Of a DNA stretch of 64,000 nucleotides, positions 15,652 to 23,580 are shown piece after piece. Numbering within the stretch: the first letter of the stretch is position 1; each line of letters starts with the position of its first letter. Source of the stretch: an uncultured Oscillibacter sp. Lineage in GTDB: Bacteria > Bacillota > Clostridia > Oscillospirales > Oscillospiraceae. Both the position numbers and the translations under genes were made by a program. The notes beneath the pieces are model-generated. The model made no database searches and was not told the DNA's origin. It saw nothing but the letters and a program-made list of their open reading frames with translations. Location of the stretch: assembly GCA_910589315.1 (NCBI GenBank), contig CAJUTB010000002.1, forward strand, positions 1 to 64,000, given 5' to 3'.

Positions 15652-17762
15652 AAGACGCAAAAAAACGGCCCCTTCTGGACCATTTCCGAGTGGCGGCCGC
15701 CTTGTTGGTCCTGGTAATTCACACCTCGCCCCTCGCCGCCTGGACCGCCGCCGGGGATTTCTGGCTCGCCCGCATATTCGCCCGGCTGGCCGTCCCGTTT
15801 TTCTTCATGACCAGCGGATATTTCCTCGCGCAAAACAATTGGCGGTCCATCGGACACGCCTTGAAAAAAAGCGGCGTCCTATACGCCGTAAGCATTCTGC
15901 TCTATCTGCCCCTGAACCTCCATGCCGGACAGCTGGGCAGTCTGCCGGATATCCTCCGGCGGCTGTTCGCCGACGGAACCTTCTATCACCTTTGGTACTT
16001 CCCCGCAATTCTCCTGGGAATGGTTCTGGCGTGGCGGCTCAGCCGCCTGGGAGCCGTCCCGGCCTTCGCAATTGCAGGCATTTTGTATCTGGCCGGTCTG
16101 GGCGGCGACAGTTATTACGGCCTTGCCGCAGAGGTCCCCGCCCTGAAAACGTTCTACGCATTCGTTTTCCAAATTGCGTCCTATACCCGGAACGGCCTCT
16201 TTTTCGCGCCGGTCTTCTTCCTGATTGGCGCGGCAGGACGGCAATGGTCCCGCCGGGTCTCATGGGCGGGCTTCCTGCTGTCCCTGACGGCCATGAGCGC
16301 GGAAGGCTTCTGGCTGCGCCGTCTGGACGTTTCGCGTCATGACAGTATGTATTTGTTTTTGCCGCTGTGCATGGCGTTTTTGTTCTCCCTGCTCCTCAGC
16401 GGAAACCAGGGAGAAGACCGAACGGCCCGCCGGTTTTCGGTCCTGCTGTTCATCCTCCATCCGTGGTGCATCGCAGTCGCCCGCACCCTCGCCGCCCGCA
16501 CGTTGGGCGAAGCCGTCGCGGACAACGGCCTGTTTCAGTTCTGCGCCGCGCTGGGCATGACCGTTTTCGCCTGGAAGCTCCTTGCCTATTGGGAGCCGCC
16601 GCGTTCCAACGCCCGCGCCTGGCGGGAAATTGACGCCGCCGCCCTGGCCCGGAACGCCGCTGTTTTACAGGCGGCATTGCCAAAGGGCTGCGCGCTGATG
16701 GCCGTGCTGAAAGCCAATGCCTACGGACATGGCGCGATTCCCGCGGCCCGCTGCTTGCGTAAAGCGGGCGTTCGGGCCTTTGCCGTGGCGTGCTTATCCG
16801 AGGGCATTGCCCTGCGCCGGGCGGGTATCCGCGGGGCCATCCTGATTCTCGGCTGGACCCCGCCGGAGGATGCCCGCCAGCTCCGCCGCTGGCATTTGAC
16901 CCAGACCGTTGCGGACGCCGCTCATGGCCGCGCCCTGTCCGCCCAAAAACAGAGGCTTCACGTCCATCTTGCCCTGGACACCGGAATGAACCGTCTGGGC
17001 GTTTCCGCCGGAGACCGGGAAGCCATTGCAGAATTATACCGCCTGCCGGGCCTGCGAATCGACGGCGTATTCTCCCACCTTGCGGTCTCCGACAGCCTGG
17101 ACCCCGAAAGTGAAGCCTATACCGCGCAGCAGCTTCAGCGTTTTTACCAGACGGTTGACTGGATGCGTTCCGCCGGTCTGGACCCTGGAAGCATCCACAT
17201 TCAAGCCAGCTATGGCCTCTGGAACCTGCCGGAACAGCCCTGCCAATACGCCCGAACCGGCATTGCTCTCTACGGCGTACAGAGCGGCGGCGAGGAGGTC
17301 CGGCGGAAACTGGACCTCCGGCCCGTTCTTTCCCTCCGGGCGCGGGTGGTTCATCTTCAAACCCTGGAGGCGGGCGAAACGGCAGGCTATGGCCGCGCCT
17401 TCCGGGCCGAACGGAAAACCCGCCTTGCCGTCGTCTCCATCGGCTATGCCGACGGCCTCCCCCGGGATCTTCCCCAGCGGGGCGGAGAAGTCCTGCTCCA
17501 TGGACGCCGCTGTCCTATGGTGGGCCGAATGTGCATGGACCAGCTATTTGTGGATGTAACCGGCGCGGAGGCCGCTCCCGGCGATGCCGCAACGCTGCTT
17601 GGCTGTGACGGCGGAGAGGCCATTACCGCGGAAGCTCTGGCCGCGCAGTGCGGGACGATCACCAACGAACTCCTCTCCCGCCTCGGCCCGCGTCTGGGCC
17701 TGCGTTTTAATCCCAGGCGTTCAAATCCTCCCGCGTCAAACGCGTCAAATCCTCTTTCGTAA
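15648..17762 (+). CDS. vanT: VanT-like membrane serine racemase (acyltransferase-3 + alanine racemase fusion)
   Basis: 704 residues. Residues 1-325 resemble an acyltransferase-3 membrane domain with about ten helices (LLDHFRVAAALLVLVIHTSP, FFFMTSGYFLA). Residues 330-690 are an alanine-racemase fold: PLP-binding MAVLKANAYGHG (Lys near 355), GVFSHLA, GIALYG, AGYGRAF, SIGYADGLPRD and MCMDQLFVDVT. This two-domain layout is diagnostic of VanT, which makes and possibly imports D-Ser for the ligase. ATG 15648 overlaps the vanXY stop (ATGA). The extreme C-terminus (NPRRSNPPASNASNPLS) is atypical and overlaps the convergent AAA+ gene by 56 bp, so the native stop may have been lost. Confidence 0.9.
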   Translation: MKDAKKRPLLDHFRVAAALLVLVIHTSPLAAWTAAGDFWLARIFARLAVPFFFMTSGYFLAQNNWRSIGHALKKSGVLYAVSILLYLPLNLHAGQLGSLPDILRRLFADGTFYHLWYFPAILLGMVLAWRLSRLGAVPAFAIAGILYLAGLGGDSYYGLAAEVPALKTFYAFVFQIASYTRNGLFFAPVFFLIGAAGRQWSRRVSWAGFLLSLTAMSAEGFWLRRLDVSRHDSMYLFLPLCMAFLFSLLLSGNQGEDRTARRFSVLLFILHPWCIAVARTLAARTLGEAVADNGLFQFCAALGMTVFAWKLLAYWEPPRSNARAWREIDAAALARNAAVLQAALPKGCALMAVLKANAYGHGAIPAARCLRKAGVRAFAVACLSEGIALRRAGIRGAILILGWTPPEDARQLRRWHLTQTVADAAHGRALSAQKQRLHVHLALDTGMNRLGVSAGDREAIAELYRLPGLRIDGVFSHLAVSDSLDPESEAYTAQQLQRFYQTVDWMRSAGLDPGSIHIQASYGLWNLPEQPCQYARTGIALYGVQSGGEEVRRKLDLRPVLSLRARVVHLQTLEAGETAGYGRAFRAERKTRLAVVSIGYADGLPRDLPQRGGEVLLHGRRCPMVGRMCMDQLFVDVTGAEAAPGDAATLLGCDGGEAITAEALAAQCGTITNELLSRLGPRLGLRFNPRRSNPPASNASNPLS

Positions 17763-18753
17763 CATTCTCCATTCCCGCGATGCGGTTGGCCTGGGCCACC
17801 AGAATTTTCTCGAAAACGTTCCGCACGCCCCGGGCGTTGCCGAAGGAAATCTGGTTTTCGCTCTCGTCCTCCAAAATCTCCCGTACCCGCTGCGCGGCGT
17901 CGTCCGTCAGCTCGTAACACCCCTTTTTACACTGCATTTTGAAGATTTCCAAAAGCTGTTCCGGCGTGTAATCCTCGAAATGCAAAAACCGGTTGAACCG
18001 GGATTCCAGGCCGGGATTCGAGTGGATAAACGTATCCATCAGCCCGTCATAGCCCGCCACGATGACAACCAGATCCTTCCGGTGGTCCTCCATCGCTTTC
18101 AGGAGCGTGTCAATGGCCTCCTGTCCGAAGTCGTTGTCCGACCGGCCGTTGAGGGCATACGCCTCGTCCACAAACAGAACGCCGCCCAGGGCTTTTTCCA
18201 CCGCTTTTCCGGTTTTCAAGGCCGTCTGGCCCACGTAGCCCGCCACCAGTCCGCTCCGGTCCACCTCGACCAGCTGTCCCTTGGACAAAATACCCAGGGA
18301 ATGGTAAATCCGCGCCATCAGGCGGGCGATGGTGGTTTTGCCGGTGCCGGGGTTGCCAGAAAAAACCATATGCAGCGATAATCCCCCGCTGGGCAGGCCG
18401 TTTTTCTCCCGGAGCTGGTAGACCGTCACCAGATTGATCAGGTTCCTGACCTCTTTTTTCACCGCCTCCAAGCCAATGTAGCTGTCCAGCTCGGCTTGGA
18501 GGTCCTCCATTTTTTCCGGCGGCGAAGCCTCCTCCGGTTTTGCGTCCCCTTCCGGCGCAGGAGCGGCCTCCAGGGTTTTGCCCTCCGGCGTTTTGGGAGA
18601 ATCTCCGCCGGAAGCGGGGGGCGATTTCGGGTCCGTTTTCAGCGGCGCGCCCCAGAAATCCGTGCCCATGCGCTTGAGATTGTGCTCCGTCAAGGTCTGT
18701 ATCACTTCCAATTGTTGGAGGATAATTTGGTCTTTCCGGTCCTTTTTATCCAT
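17707..18753 (-). CDS. AAA+ ATPase of the CbxX/CfqX-SpoVK family
   Basis: 348 residues. An N-terminal helix and a Pro/Glu-rich linker (about 30-90) precede an AAA+ module: Walker A SGNPGTGKTT, Walker B GGVLFVDEAYAL, sensor/Arg-finger region NPGLESRFNRFLHF and a C-terminal lid with GNARGVRNVFEKIL. This is the CbbX/SpoVK-like class, whose members remodel protein complexes; SpoVK acts in sporulation. The substrate is unknown here. ATG 18753 is used because AAAGGG lies about 8-9 nt upstream, 5 bp after the stop of the Gx transporter gene, so the genes are likely co-translated. Confidence 0.85.
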   Translation of the reverse strand: MDKKDRKDQIILQQLEVIQTLTEHNLKRMGTDFWGAPLKTDPKSPPASGGDSPKTPEGKTLEAAPAPEGDAKPEEASPPEKMEDLQAELDSYIGLEAVKKEVRNLINLVTVYQLREKNGLPSGGLSLHMVFSGNPGTGKTTIARLMARIYHSLGILSKGQLVEVDRSGLVAGYVGQTALKTGKAVEKALGGVLFVDEAYALNGRSDNDFGQEAIDTLLKAMEDHRKDLVVIVAGYDGLMDTFIHSNPGLESRFNRFLHFEDYTPEQLLEIFKMQCKKGCYELTDDAAQRVREILEDESENQISFGNARGVRNVFEKILVAQANRIAGMENVTKEDLTRLTREDLNAWD

Positions 18754-18758
18754 CTCCG

Positions 18759-19274
18759 TCACCCTTTCGTCAAATTCGCGGAGGCCAGCCCGCGGAACAA
18801 ACATGCGCAGATCAGCCCGGTTAAACCGCCGGTCAGGAGGGATACCCCCAGCAGTAGCGGCAAATAATAGAGGGGAGCCGTACTGCCCAGCGTCAGCATG
18901 GCGGCGGCGATCTGCCCGCAGTTATGGGCCGCCGCGCCGCCGGCGGACACGCCGTATACCGACAGCCCCCGCAGCCGGGAGAGCGCCGCCATGACAGCCA
19001 TGGCCGTCACGCCTCCCAGTAGAGAAAAAATCAGCGCGTTCATGTTTCCGGCGAACATGGAACCCAGCAGGCACCGGGCAAATAAAATCAAAAACGCCTC
19101 GCCCGTCCCCAGCGCGTAGAGGGCGAACACCGTCACGATATTTGCAAGGCCCAGCTTCACGCCGGGAATCGGGACCGCCAGCGCAAGAGGGAAAAAATTC
19201 TCCAGGTAACTCAGCCCCAGGGCCATCGCCGTCAGCAGCGCGCAGGCGGTCAGCTCTTTCGTCGTCAGTTTCAC
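18759..19274 (-). CDS. Gx transporter family membrane protein (HepI-like)
   Basis: 171 residues with about five hydrophobic helices and the family segment LENFFPLALAVPIPGVKLGL, followed by NIVTVFALYALG. Often annotated 'heptaprenyl diphosphate synthase component I' or 'Gx transporter'; a biochemical activity has not been settled to my knowledge. Genes of this kind are typically found beside NusG-domain-II and ApbE proteins in Rnf or flavin-based electron-transfer loci, as here. GTG 19274 follows AGGAGG by 6 nt. Confidence 0.8.
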   Translation of the reverse strand: MKLTTKELTACALLTAMALGLSYLENFFPLALAVPIPGVKLGLANIVTVFALYALGTGEAFLILFARCLLGSMFAGNMNALIFSLLGGVTAMAVMAALSRLRGLSVYGVSAGGAAAHNCGQIAAAMLTLGSTAPLYYLPLLLGVSLLTGGLTGLICACLFRGLASANLTKG

Positions 19275-19284
19275 GGCGGACCTC

Positions 19285-19689
19285 CTATCCAATCACGGCG
19301 TCCACACCGGTGGAATTCGTTTCGCGTTCCCCTTCCAGCCGGAGGATGAACCGCGCCGGGAGACATACGATGCTCTGGCCGCTGCGGAAAATGGTTCCCA
19401 TGCGGACACAGTCCTGTGTCGGACAGTCGGAGGCCGTTATCTGTACGCCGTCCGGGGAAACCGCCGCTGTCAGGGCGTAGCCGTTGGCGGAATAGACCCG
19501 TTCTCCAGCGGAGCCGTTCAGCGCAAAGCGGTCAATTTCCACACCGTCCACGGAAACCACGGCCGTCAGGCCCTCCGTGCCGCCGCCCCAGACGAGCGCG
19601 CCGCAGGCCAACGCGAATGCCAGCACCGCGAAAATAACCGCCAAATCCCAGGGCGCGGGCCGCAGTTTAGGAGACCGTCTCACAGACAT
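19285..19689 (-). CDS. NusG domain II-containing membrane-anchored protein
   Basis: 134 residues: one N-terminal membrane helix (LAVIFAVLAFALACGALVW) and an external NusG-II-like beta domain with DCPTQDCVRMG and a GQSIVCLPARFILRL end. The DCP...DCV and VCLP signatures recur in this family, which is associated with Rnf/extracellular electron-transfer gene sets. ATG 19689 has GGAG 8 nt upstream and starts 23 nt inside the ApbE gene, indicating translational coupling. Confidence 0.8.
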   Translation of the reverse strand: MSVRRSPKLRPAPWDLAVIFAVLAFALACGALVWGGGTEGLTAVVSVDGVEIDRFALNGSAGERVYSANGYALTAAVSPDGVQITASDCPTQDCVRMGTIFRSGQSIVCLPARFILRLEGERETNSTGVDAVIG

Positions 19690-20740
19690 ACCCGCTCTCC
19701 GCATCCGGCGTGAACCGGCCGGCAAGGCCCTCCGTCACCACAATCCGGCCGTTTTCCGTCACCAGGATCAGGTCAAAGGCGTCCTCATACGGACGGTTCT
19801 TCTGGTGATTCCGCCAGAAATCCAGGGCCTTTTCCTCGCCCATGATGAAAAATGCCGTGGAATAGGCGTCGCACATGGTTCCGTTTCCCGGTTTTCCGGG
19901 TTCCGAACGCCCCTGGGCCTGGGCGACCACGGTGACGGAAGTCAGGCCGCTGTCCGCCGGGTATCCCGTGGACGGGTCAATGATATGGTGATAGGTTTTT
20001 CCATCCTGCTCAAAAAACCGCTGGTAGCCGCCGGAGGTGATGGCATAGGCGTTTTCCAGTTCCAGAACGCCTGCAAGGGCCCCGTTTTCGTTGGGCCGGG
20101 CCGGGTCCATGACGCCCACCCGCCAGGGGCCGCCGCCGGGGCGGGTTCCCCAGACGAGGATGTTTCCGCCCATCTCCGCTTTCCCGTGTTCGATTTCCGA
20201 CGCGGCGAAATAGTCCGCCACAAGATCTGCGGCGTAACCCTTGGCAATGCCGCCGAGGTCGATGGACTGGCCGGGGCCCAGGACGGCATCATAGGCATCC
20301 CCTGTTTTTTCCACGGTCACGGCGGAGCCGTCCACCAGCGGAAGCAGCGCTTCCAGTTCCTCCGGACGGGGAACCTGAAAGGAGTCCGTCGTAAATCCCC
20401 AGGCCGACGCAACCGGGGAAACGGTAAAGTCAAACGCGCCCTCCGTGGTCCCGCAGTAGTGGACCGCCGCCTGCAAAAGTTCTCCCAGAGCCGCGCCGGT
20501 TGTCCCGCTGCCCTGGTCGTTCAGCCGGGAAACCTCGCTGTCCGGCCGTGTGCGGGAAAGCGCGTTTTCCAGCGCGCGCATCTGCGCCGCCGCCGCTTCC
20601 ACAGCGGCCTCCGCATCCCCGCCATAGGCGGTGAAGGTCATGACGGTATCCATGGCGACGAGCTGCTGCTGGGCTGGTTCCGGCGCGGCGCAGGCGGTGA
20701 GGAAAAAACACAGCAGCAGCGGGAGAAATCGTTTCAACAT
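19667..20740 (-). CDS. ApbE-family FAD:protein FMN transferase lipoprotein
   Basis: 357 residues with a lipobox (FFLTAC, lipidated Cys near 17). ApbE proteins attach FMN covalently to Thr/Ser of flavoproteins outside the membrane. Family features: AMDTVMTFTAYG, SIDLGGIAKGYA, AEMGGNILVWG, HHIIDPSTGYPAD and MCDAYSTAFFIMG (metal-binding region). It heads a four-gene run (apbE, NusG-II, Gx transporter, AAA+). No obvious FMN-acceptor protein is in the window, so the target is elsewhere in the genome. Confidence 0.9.
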   Translation of the reverse strand: MLKRFLPLLLCFFLTACAAPEPAQQQLVAMDTVMTFTAYGGDAEAAVEAAAAQMRALENALSRTRPDSEVSRLNDQGSGTTGAALGELLQAAVHYCGTTEGAFDFTVSPVASAWGFTTDSFQVPRPEELEALLPLVDGSAVTVEKTGDAYDAVLGPGQSIDLGGIAKGYAADLVADYFAASEIEHGKAEMGGNILVWGTRPGGGPWRVGVMDPARPNENGALAGVLELENAYAITSGGYQRFFEQDGKTYHHIIDPSTGYPADSGLTSVTVVAQAQGRSEPGKPGNGTMCDAYSTAFFIMGEEKALDFWRNHQKNRPYEDAFDLILVTENGRIVVTEGLAGRFTPDAESGYVCETVS

Positions 20741-20787
20741 CAGGGCGTCCCATCCATTTCTCTAATTTTATAGTGTTTAATTCATAT

Positions 20788-20816
20788 AGTATACCACTTG
20801 CGCGGGCGTATCTCAA
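20788..20816 (-). promoter_or_regulatory. Promoter of the apbE operon
   Basis: Minus strand: TTGAGA (20816-20811), 17-bp spacer, TATACT (20793-20788), about 48 bp before the ApbE start. Confidence 0.75.
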
Positions 20817-20866
20817 CCAAAAATCCGGCGGTCTGCGAAAAAATGAAAAACCAGGAGAGGTTGCCC

Positions 20867-20895
20867 TTGCAAATAGAGAAAAAGTCTGCTATACT
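20867..20895 (+). promoter_or_regulatory. Promoter of the 20992 membrane-protein gene
   Basis: TTGCAA (20867-20872), 17-bp spacer, TATACT (20890-20895); about 96 bp before the start codon. Confidence 0.65.
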
Positions 20896-20991
20896 ATCGA
20901 AGTATGTCGGCGGTAAGTGCTGCTCCGCCGTATGATTTTGCTTGATTTACGCAGGATGGCTGTGTAAAAAATCCTTGGAGGTTATGATAGA

Positions 20992-21735
20992 ATGGCAAAG
21001 AATCCGAACGGAAAGTCCTCTCCGGCGAAGCGGAGCGAATCGCTGAATGGCGCGATGATCTTTTTCCTGATTGGCTGTGTGGCGGAAGCCTACCTCTTTA
21101 TGGTCCGCCGTTTCTTCATCAACGGTACGATTGATGAAATTCTGGCCTGGAATGATTACTTGAAATATTTCGCGTGGATTGGCGCAGCAGTGCTGATCGT
21201 GGGCGCGGTCTGGGTCTTTCTTTGGAAAAAACAGGGAAAGAAGCTCACGGCTCCCTGGTGCGTGGCTGGAGTGGGCGCGTTTCTCGCGTTCTCCGGCGTG
21301 TTTATGCGGCATTTTGCCGAAACCGGCGCGATCTTTTTGAGCGTGGTTCTGCCGGTGGTTATGGTCCTGGCGTTGCTGTGGAGCTTTTATGACCGGGAGT
21401 GTTCCGTCTCCCTGACCCTTATGAGCATTTCCGTGATTGTTATTTGGGTGTGCCGCAGAAAGCTGCCTGACATTTCAATGGGCACGTTTGTGATGATCGG
21501 CGCACTGGTTTACGTGGCTCTGCTGGGGGGGATTGCGTGGCTTGCGAAAAAGGACAAGCTCACGGCTCTGCTGCCCGCAACGGCCGACACCCTGCCGGTA
21601 TACGGGGCCTGCGGCCTGTCGGCGGCAGGCGTTTTGTCCGCACTGGTCAGCACAACCGTCGCTTACTATGCAATCTGGTGCCTCGCCGTGGTGATTTTCG
21701 CCGTGGCGGTGTATTACACGGTCAAAATGCTGTAA
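20992..21735 (+). CDS. Uncharacterised polytopic membrane protein
   Basis: 247 residues: a basic N-terminus then about seven or eight hydrophobic helices (MIFFLIGCVAEAYLFMV, YFAWIGAAVLIVGAVWVF, LSVVLPVVMVLALLWSF, and others). I do not recognise a characterised family. It is monocistronic, with its own promoter and terminator. Confidence 0.65.
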   Translation: MAKNPNGKSSPAKRSESLNGAMIFFLIGCVAEAYLFMVRRFFINGTIDEILAWNDYLKYFAWIGAAVLIVGAVWVFLWKKQGKKLTAPWCVAGVGAFLAFSGVFMRHFAETGAIFLSVVLPVVMVLALLWSFYDRECSVSLTLMSISVIVIWVCRRKLPDISMGTFVMIGALVYVALLGGIAWLAKKDKLTALLPATADTLPVYGACGLSAAGVLSALVSTTVAYYAIWCLAVVIFAVAVYYTVKML

Positions 21736-21750
21736 GATGACAGCCATTCA

Positions 21751-21786
21751 AAAAGCCGCTGTCCAAAAAGGACGGCGGCTTTTTTC
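21751..21786. terminator. Bidirectional terminator
   Basis: AAAAAGCCGC-GTCC/GGAC-GCGGCTTTTTT hairpin between the convergent membrane-protein and bactofilin genes. Confidence 0.85.
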
Positions 21787-21797
21787 TTTGGAAATTC

Positions 21798-22283
21798 TCA
21801 CGATTCAGCGTCTTCTTCCGGGTTGTAATTGGAACCGAATTGCAGGTCGGAGAGCTGGGGTCCCTCGGAGACGGAACCCTCCTGCTTTCGTTTTACCATA
21901 GTGGTCCGGCCATTGAGACAGCCGCCGTCCTCCACCACCAGGGAGGGCGTTTTGATATTGCCCTCAATGTTGCCGGTGGAGCTGAGGCGCAGGTGGTCCC
22001 CAGCCTCGATATCCCCCAGAACGGTCCCGGCCACACGGATAGTTTCCGCCTTGACGGGGCCTTTGATTTTGCCGGTGGGCGTGACGGTAAGAGTGCCCTT
22101 CAAGGTGATTTCACCCTCTACGGTTCCCTCAATCTGCACCGCTCCCTCGCCGCAGATTGTGCCTTGCAGGGTCATGTCCTGTGCAATGACGGTATGTACC
22201 TGCGGCCTGGGAAGGGCTGGACGCTCCTCCGGCGTCTCTTTTTCATACGGTTCCGGTCTTGGTGCTCCTCCAAACAAACCCAT
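21798..22283 (-). CDS. Bactofilin-like polymer-forming cytoskeletal protein
   Basis: 161 residues. Residues 30-130 are a bactofilin beta-helix with regularly spaced Gly and hydrophobic residues: TVIAQDMTLQGTICGEGAVQ, EGTVEGEITLKGTLTV, GKIKGPVKAETIRVAGTVLG, STGNIEGNIKTPSLVVEDGG. Flexible tails flank it. Bactofilins polymerise without nucleotide and act in cell shape or as scaffolds for wall enzymes. It follows the GH19-like gene by 17 bp on the same strand; bactofilins often pair with peptidoglycan-active enzymes, so the two may work together. Confidence 0.85.
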   Translation of the reverse strand: MGLFGGAPRPEPYEKETPEERPALPRPQVHTVIAQDMTLQGTICGEGAVQIEGTVEGEITLKGTLTVTPTGKIKGPVKAETIRVAGTVLGDIEAGDHLRLSSTGNIEGNIKTPSLVVEDGGCLNGRTTMVKRKQEGSVSEGPQLSDLQFGSNYNPEEDAES

Positions 22284-22300
22284 GCTGTTTCGTGCTCCTT

Positions 22301-23200
22301 TCATTTTGGGAAAATGGAAAATACAGGATAAAAGGCTGCGTAAGCCTCCCGGCGGGACTGCCAGTTCCCGCCTCCCACCAGCGCGGAGGCCAGGTCGGTG
22401 TTTTCGCTGCCGGGCATATCGGAAAAGGTGTCGCTGATGCCTGTGACGTGCCAGAAATACGCCGCGCTCTCCCACGCGAAACGTTCTGCAATATAGTCGG
22501 CTCCGGTAATATAGCCGGACTCCTCCGGGTCCTGTCCGTTGTACACAATGCGGGAATACTCTGAAACGTCCAGGCCCAGGTTTGCGGCGGTCTGAATGGC
22601 TTTGTAATAGGCGTTCTGAACCTCCAGCCGGGTATGACCGGTGGGATTCACATAGGCAATGTTCTCCAGGCCCTGGATATATTTTTTCATCATCCAGGTG
22701 GAAAAGGCCATCTGTCCATAATCAAATGTAAGGTGCAGGTATCCCGCGCCCCGCGTCCCAGAGGAATAACCGTACCGCTGGAAATATTCCTCGTCGCCGG
22801 TTTCGGTGAGGTTGCGGCCCGCGCGGGTCTCTACGGTGGCCTGGGCCAGAAACTGACTGATTTCCTCCGGCGTGGAGATGTCGTATTCCCAAAGGACCCA
22901 GTTCAGCTCCTCCAGCTGCTCGTCCGAAATCTCCCAAGTAATTTCTCCCATAACGCTGTCCGTGTAGGACATTTGCTCAACCTGTCCCCGCGTAACCAGC
23001 AGCGGCATCCCTTGATAAAGGACCGGTTCTTCTGTTTCGGGGGTTTTTTCCTCCTCCTGCGGCCGGGAAACCAGAACGGCCAGAAGCGCGGCGGACAGCA
23101 GCAGGCAGGCCCCTACAAGACTTCCAAGAATCAGAATCTGTTTTTTACTCAATTCCGGCACAGGCAGCGCCCCTTCGACGGAGGGAAATACTCTCTCCAT
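22301..23200 (-). CDS. Membrane-anchored GH19/lysozyme-like cell-wall hydrolase
   Basis: 299 residues with a membrane helix near the N-terminus (QILILGSLVGACLLLSAALL) and a long external domain. The segment SQFLAQATVETRAGRNLTET ... YSSGTRGAGYLHLTFDYGQ resembles chitinase-like GH19 and phage lysozyme folds (helix with catalytic E, then 'R-GRGY-QLT'). It is divergent and no activity can be assigned. It is first in a unit with the bactofilin. Confidence 0.6.
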   Translation of the reverse strand: MERVFPSVEGALPVPELSKKQILILGSLVGACLLLSAALLAVLVSRPQEEEKTPETEEPVLYQGMPLLVTRGQVEQMSYTDSVMGEITWEISDEQLEELNWVLWEYDISTPEEISQFLAQATVETRAGRNLTETGDEEYFQRYGYSSGTRGAGYLHLTFDYGQMAFSTWMMKKYIQGLENIAYVNPTGHTRLEVQNAYYKAIQTAANLGLDVSEYSRIVYNGQDPEESGYITGADYIAERFAWESAAYFWHVTGISDTFSDMPGSENTDLASALVGGGNWQSRREAYAAFYPVFSIFPK

Positions 23201-23406
23201 GTTTTGGTCCCAACTGCTAATGAACGGTCTTATTTTAACATAGTTTTGCTGGGAATTTCAAGGCCCTTTTTCACAATATCCGGTAAAACAGAGCGTGAAA
23301 CGCTGGGATTTTTGCCGCTTTCTGCGATTCGCGCCGGAGAACCGGCGTTGTCCGCACAGGAGGAATATTCGTCGCTGTTATGAGGACATTTTGTGGAATA
23401 CGACCA

Positions 23407-23436
23407 TTGACAACCCTCACAAAACCATGGTACGAT
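23407..23436 (+). promoter_or_regulatory. Promoter of the alanine symporter gene
   Basis: TTGACA (23407-23412), 18-bp spacer, TACGAT (23431-23436). The leader to the start codon at 23581 is about 140 nt. The rest of the 380-bp gap (23201-23580) shows no gene and no riboswitch I recognise. Confidence 0.6.
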
Positions 23437-23580
23437 ATATGACAAATTTGATAACGGCAGATGAAATTTCTGGAATATGTGGAAGACCCGCCGAAAGGTT
23501 CCGGCAGCCGGCAATATCTTTCCCGCTTTCCGCCGCTTGGGAGACGGCTTTCGCTGCCGCTGCAAATATGGAGGGAGTTT

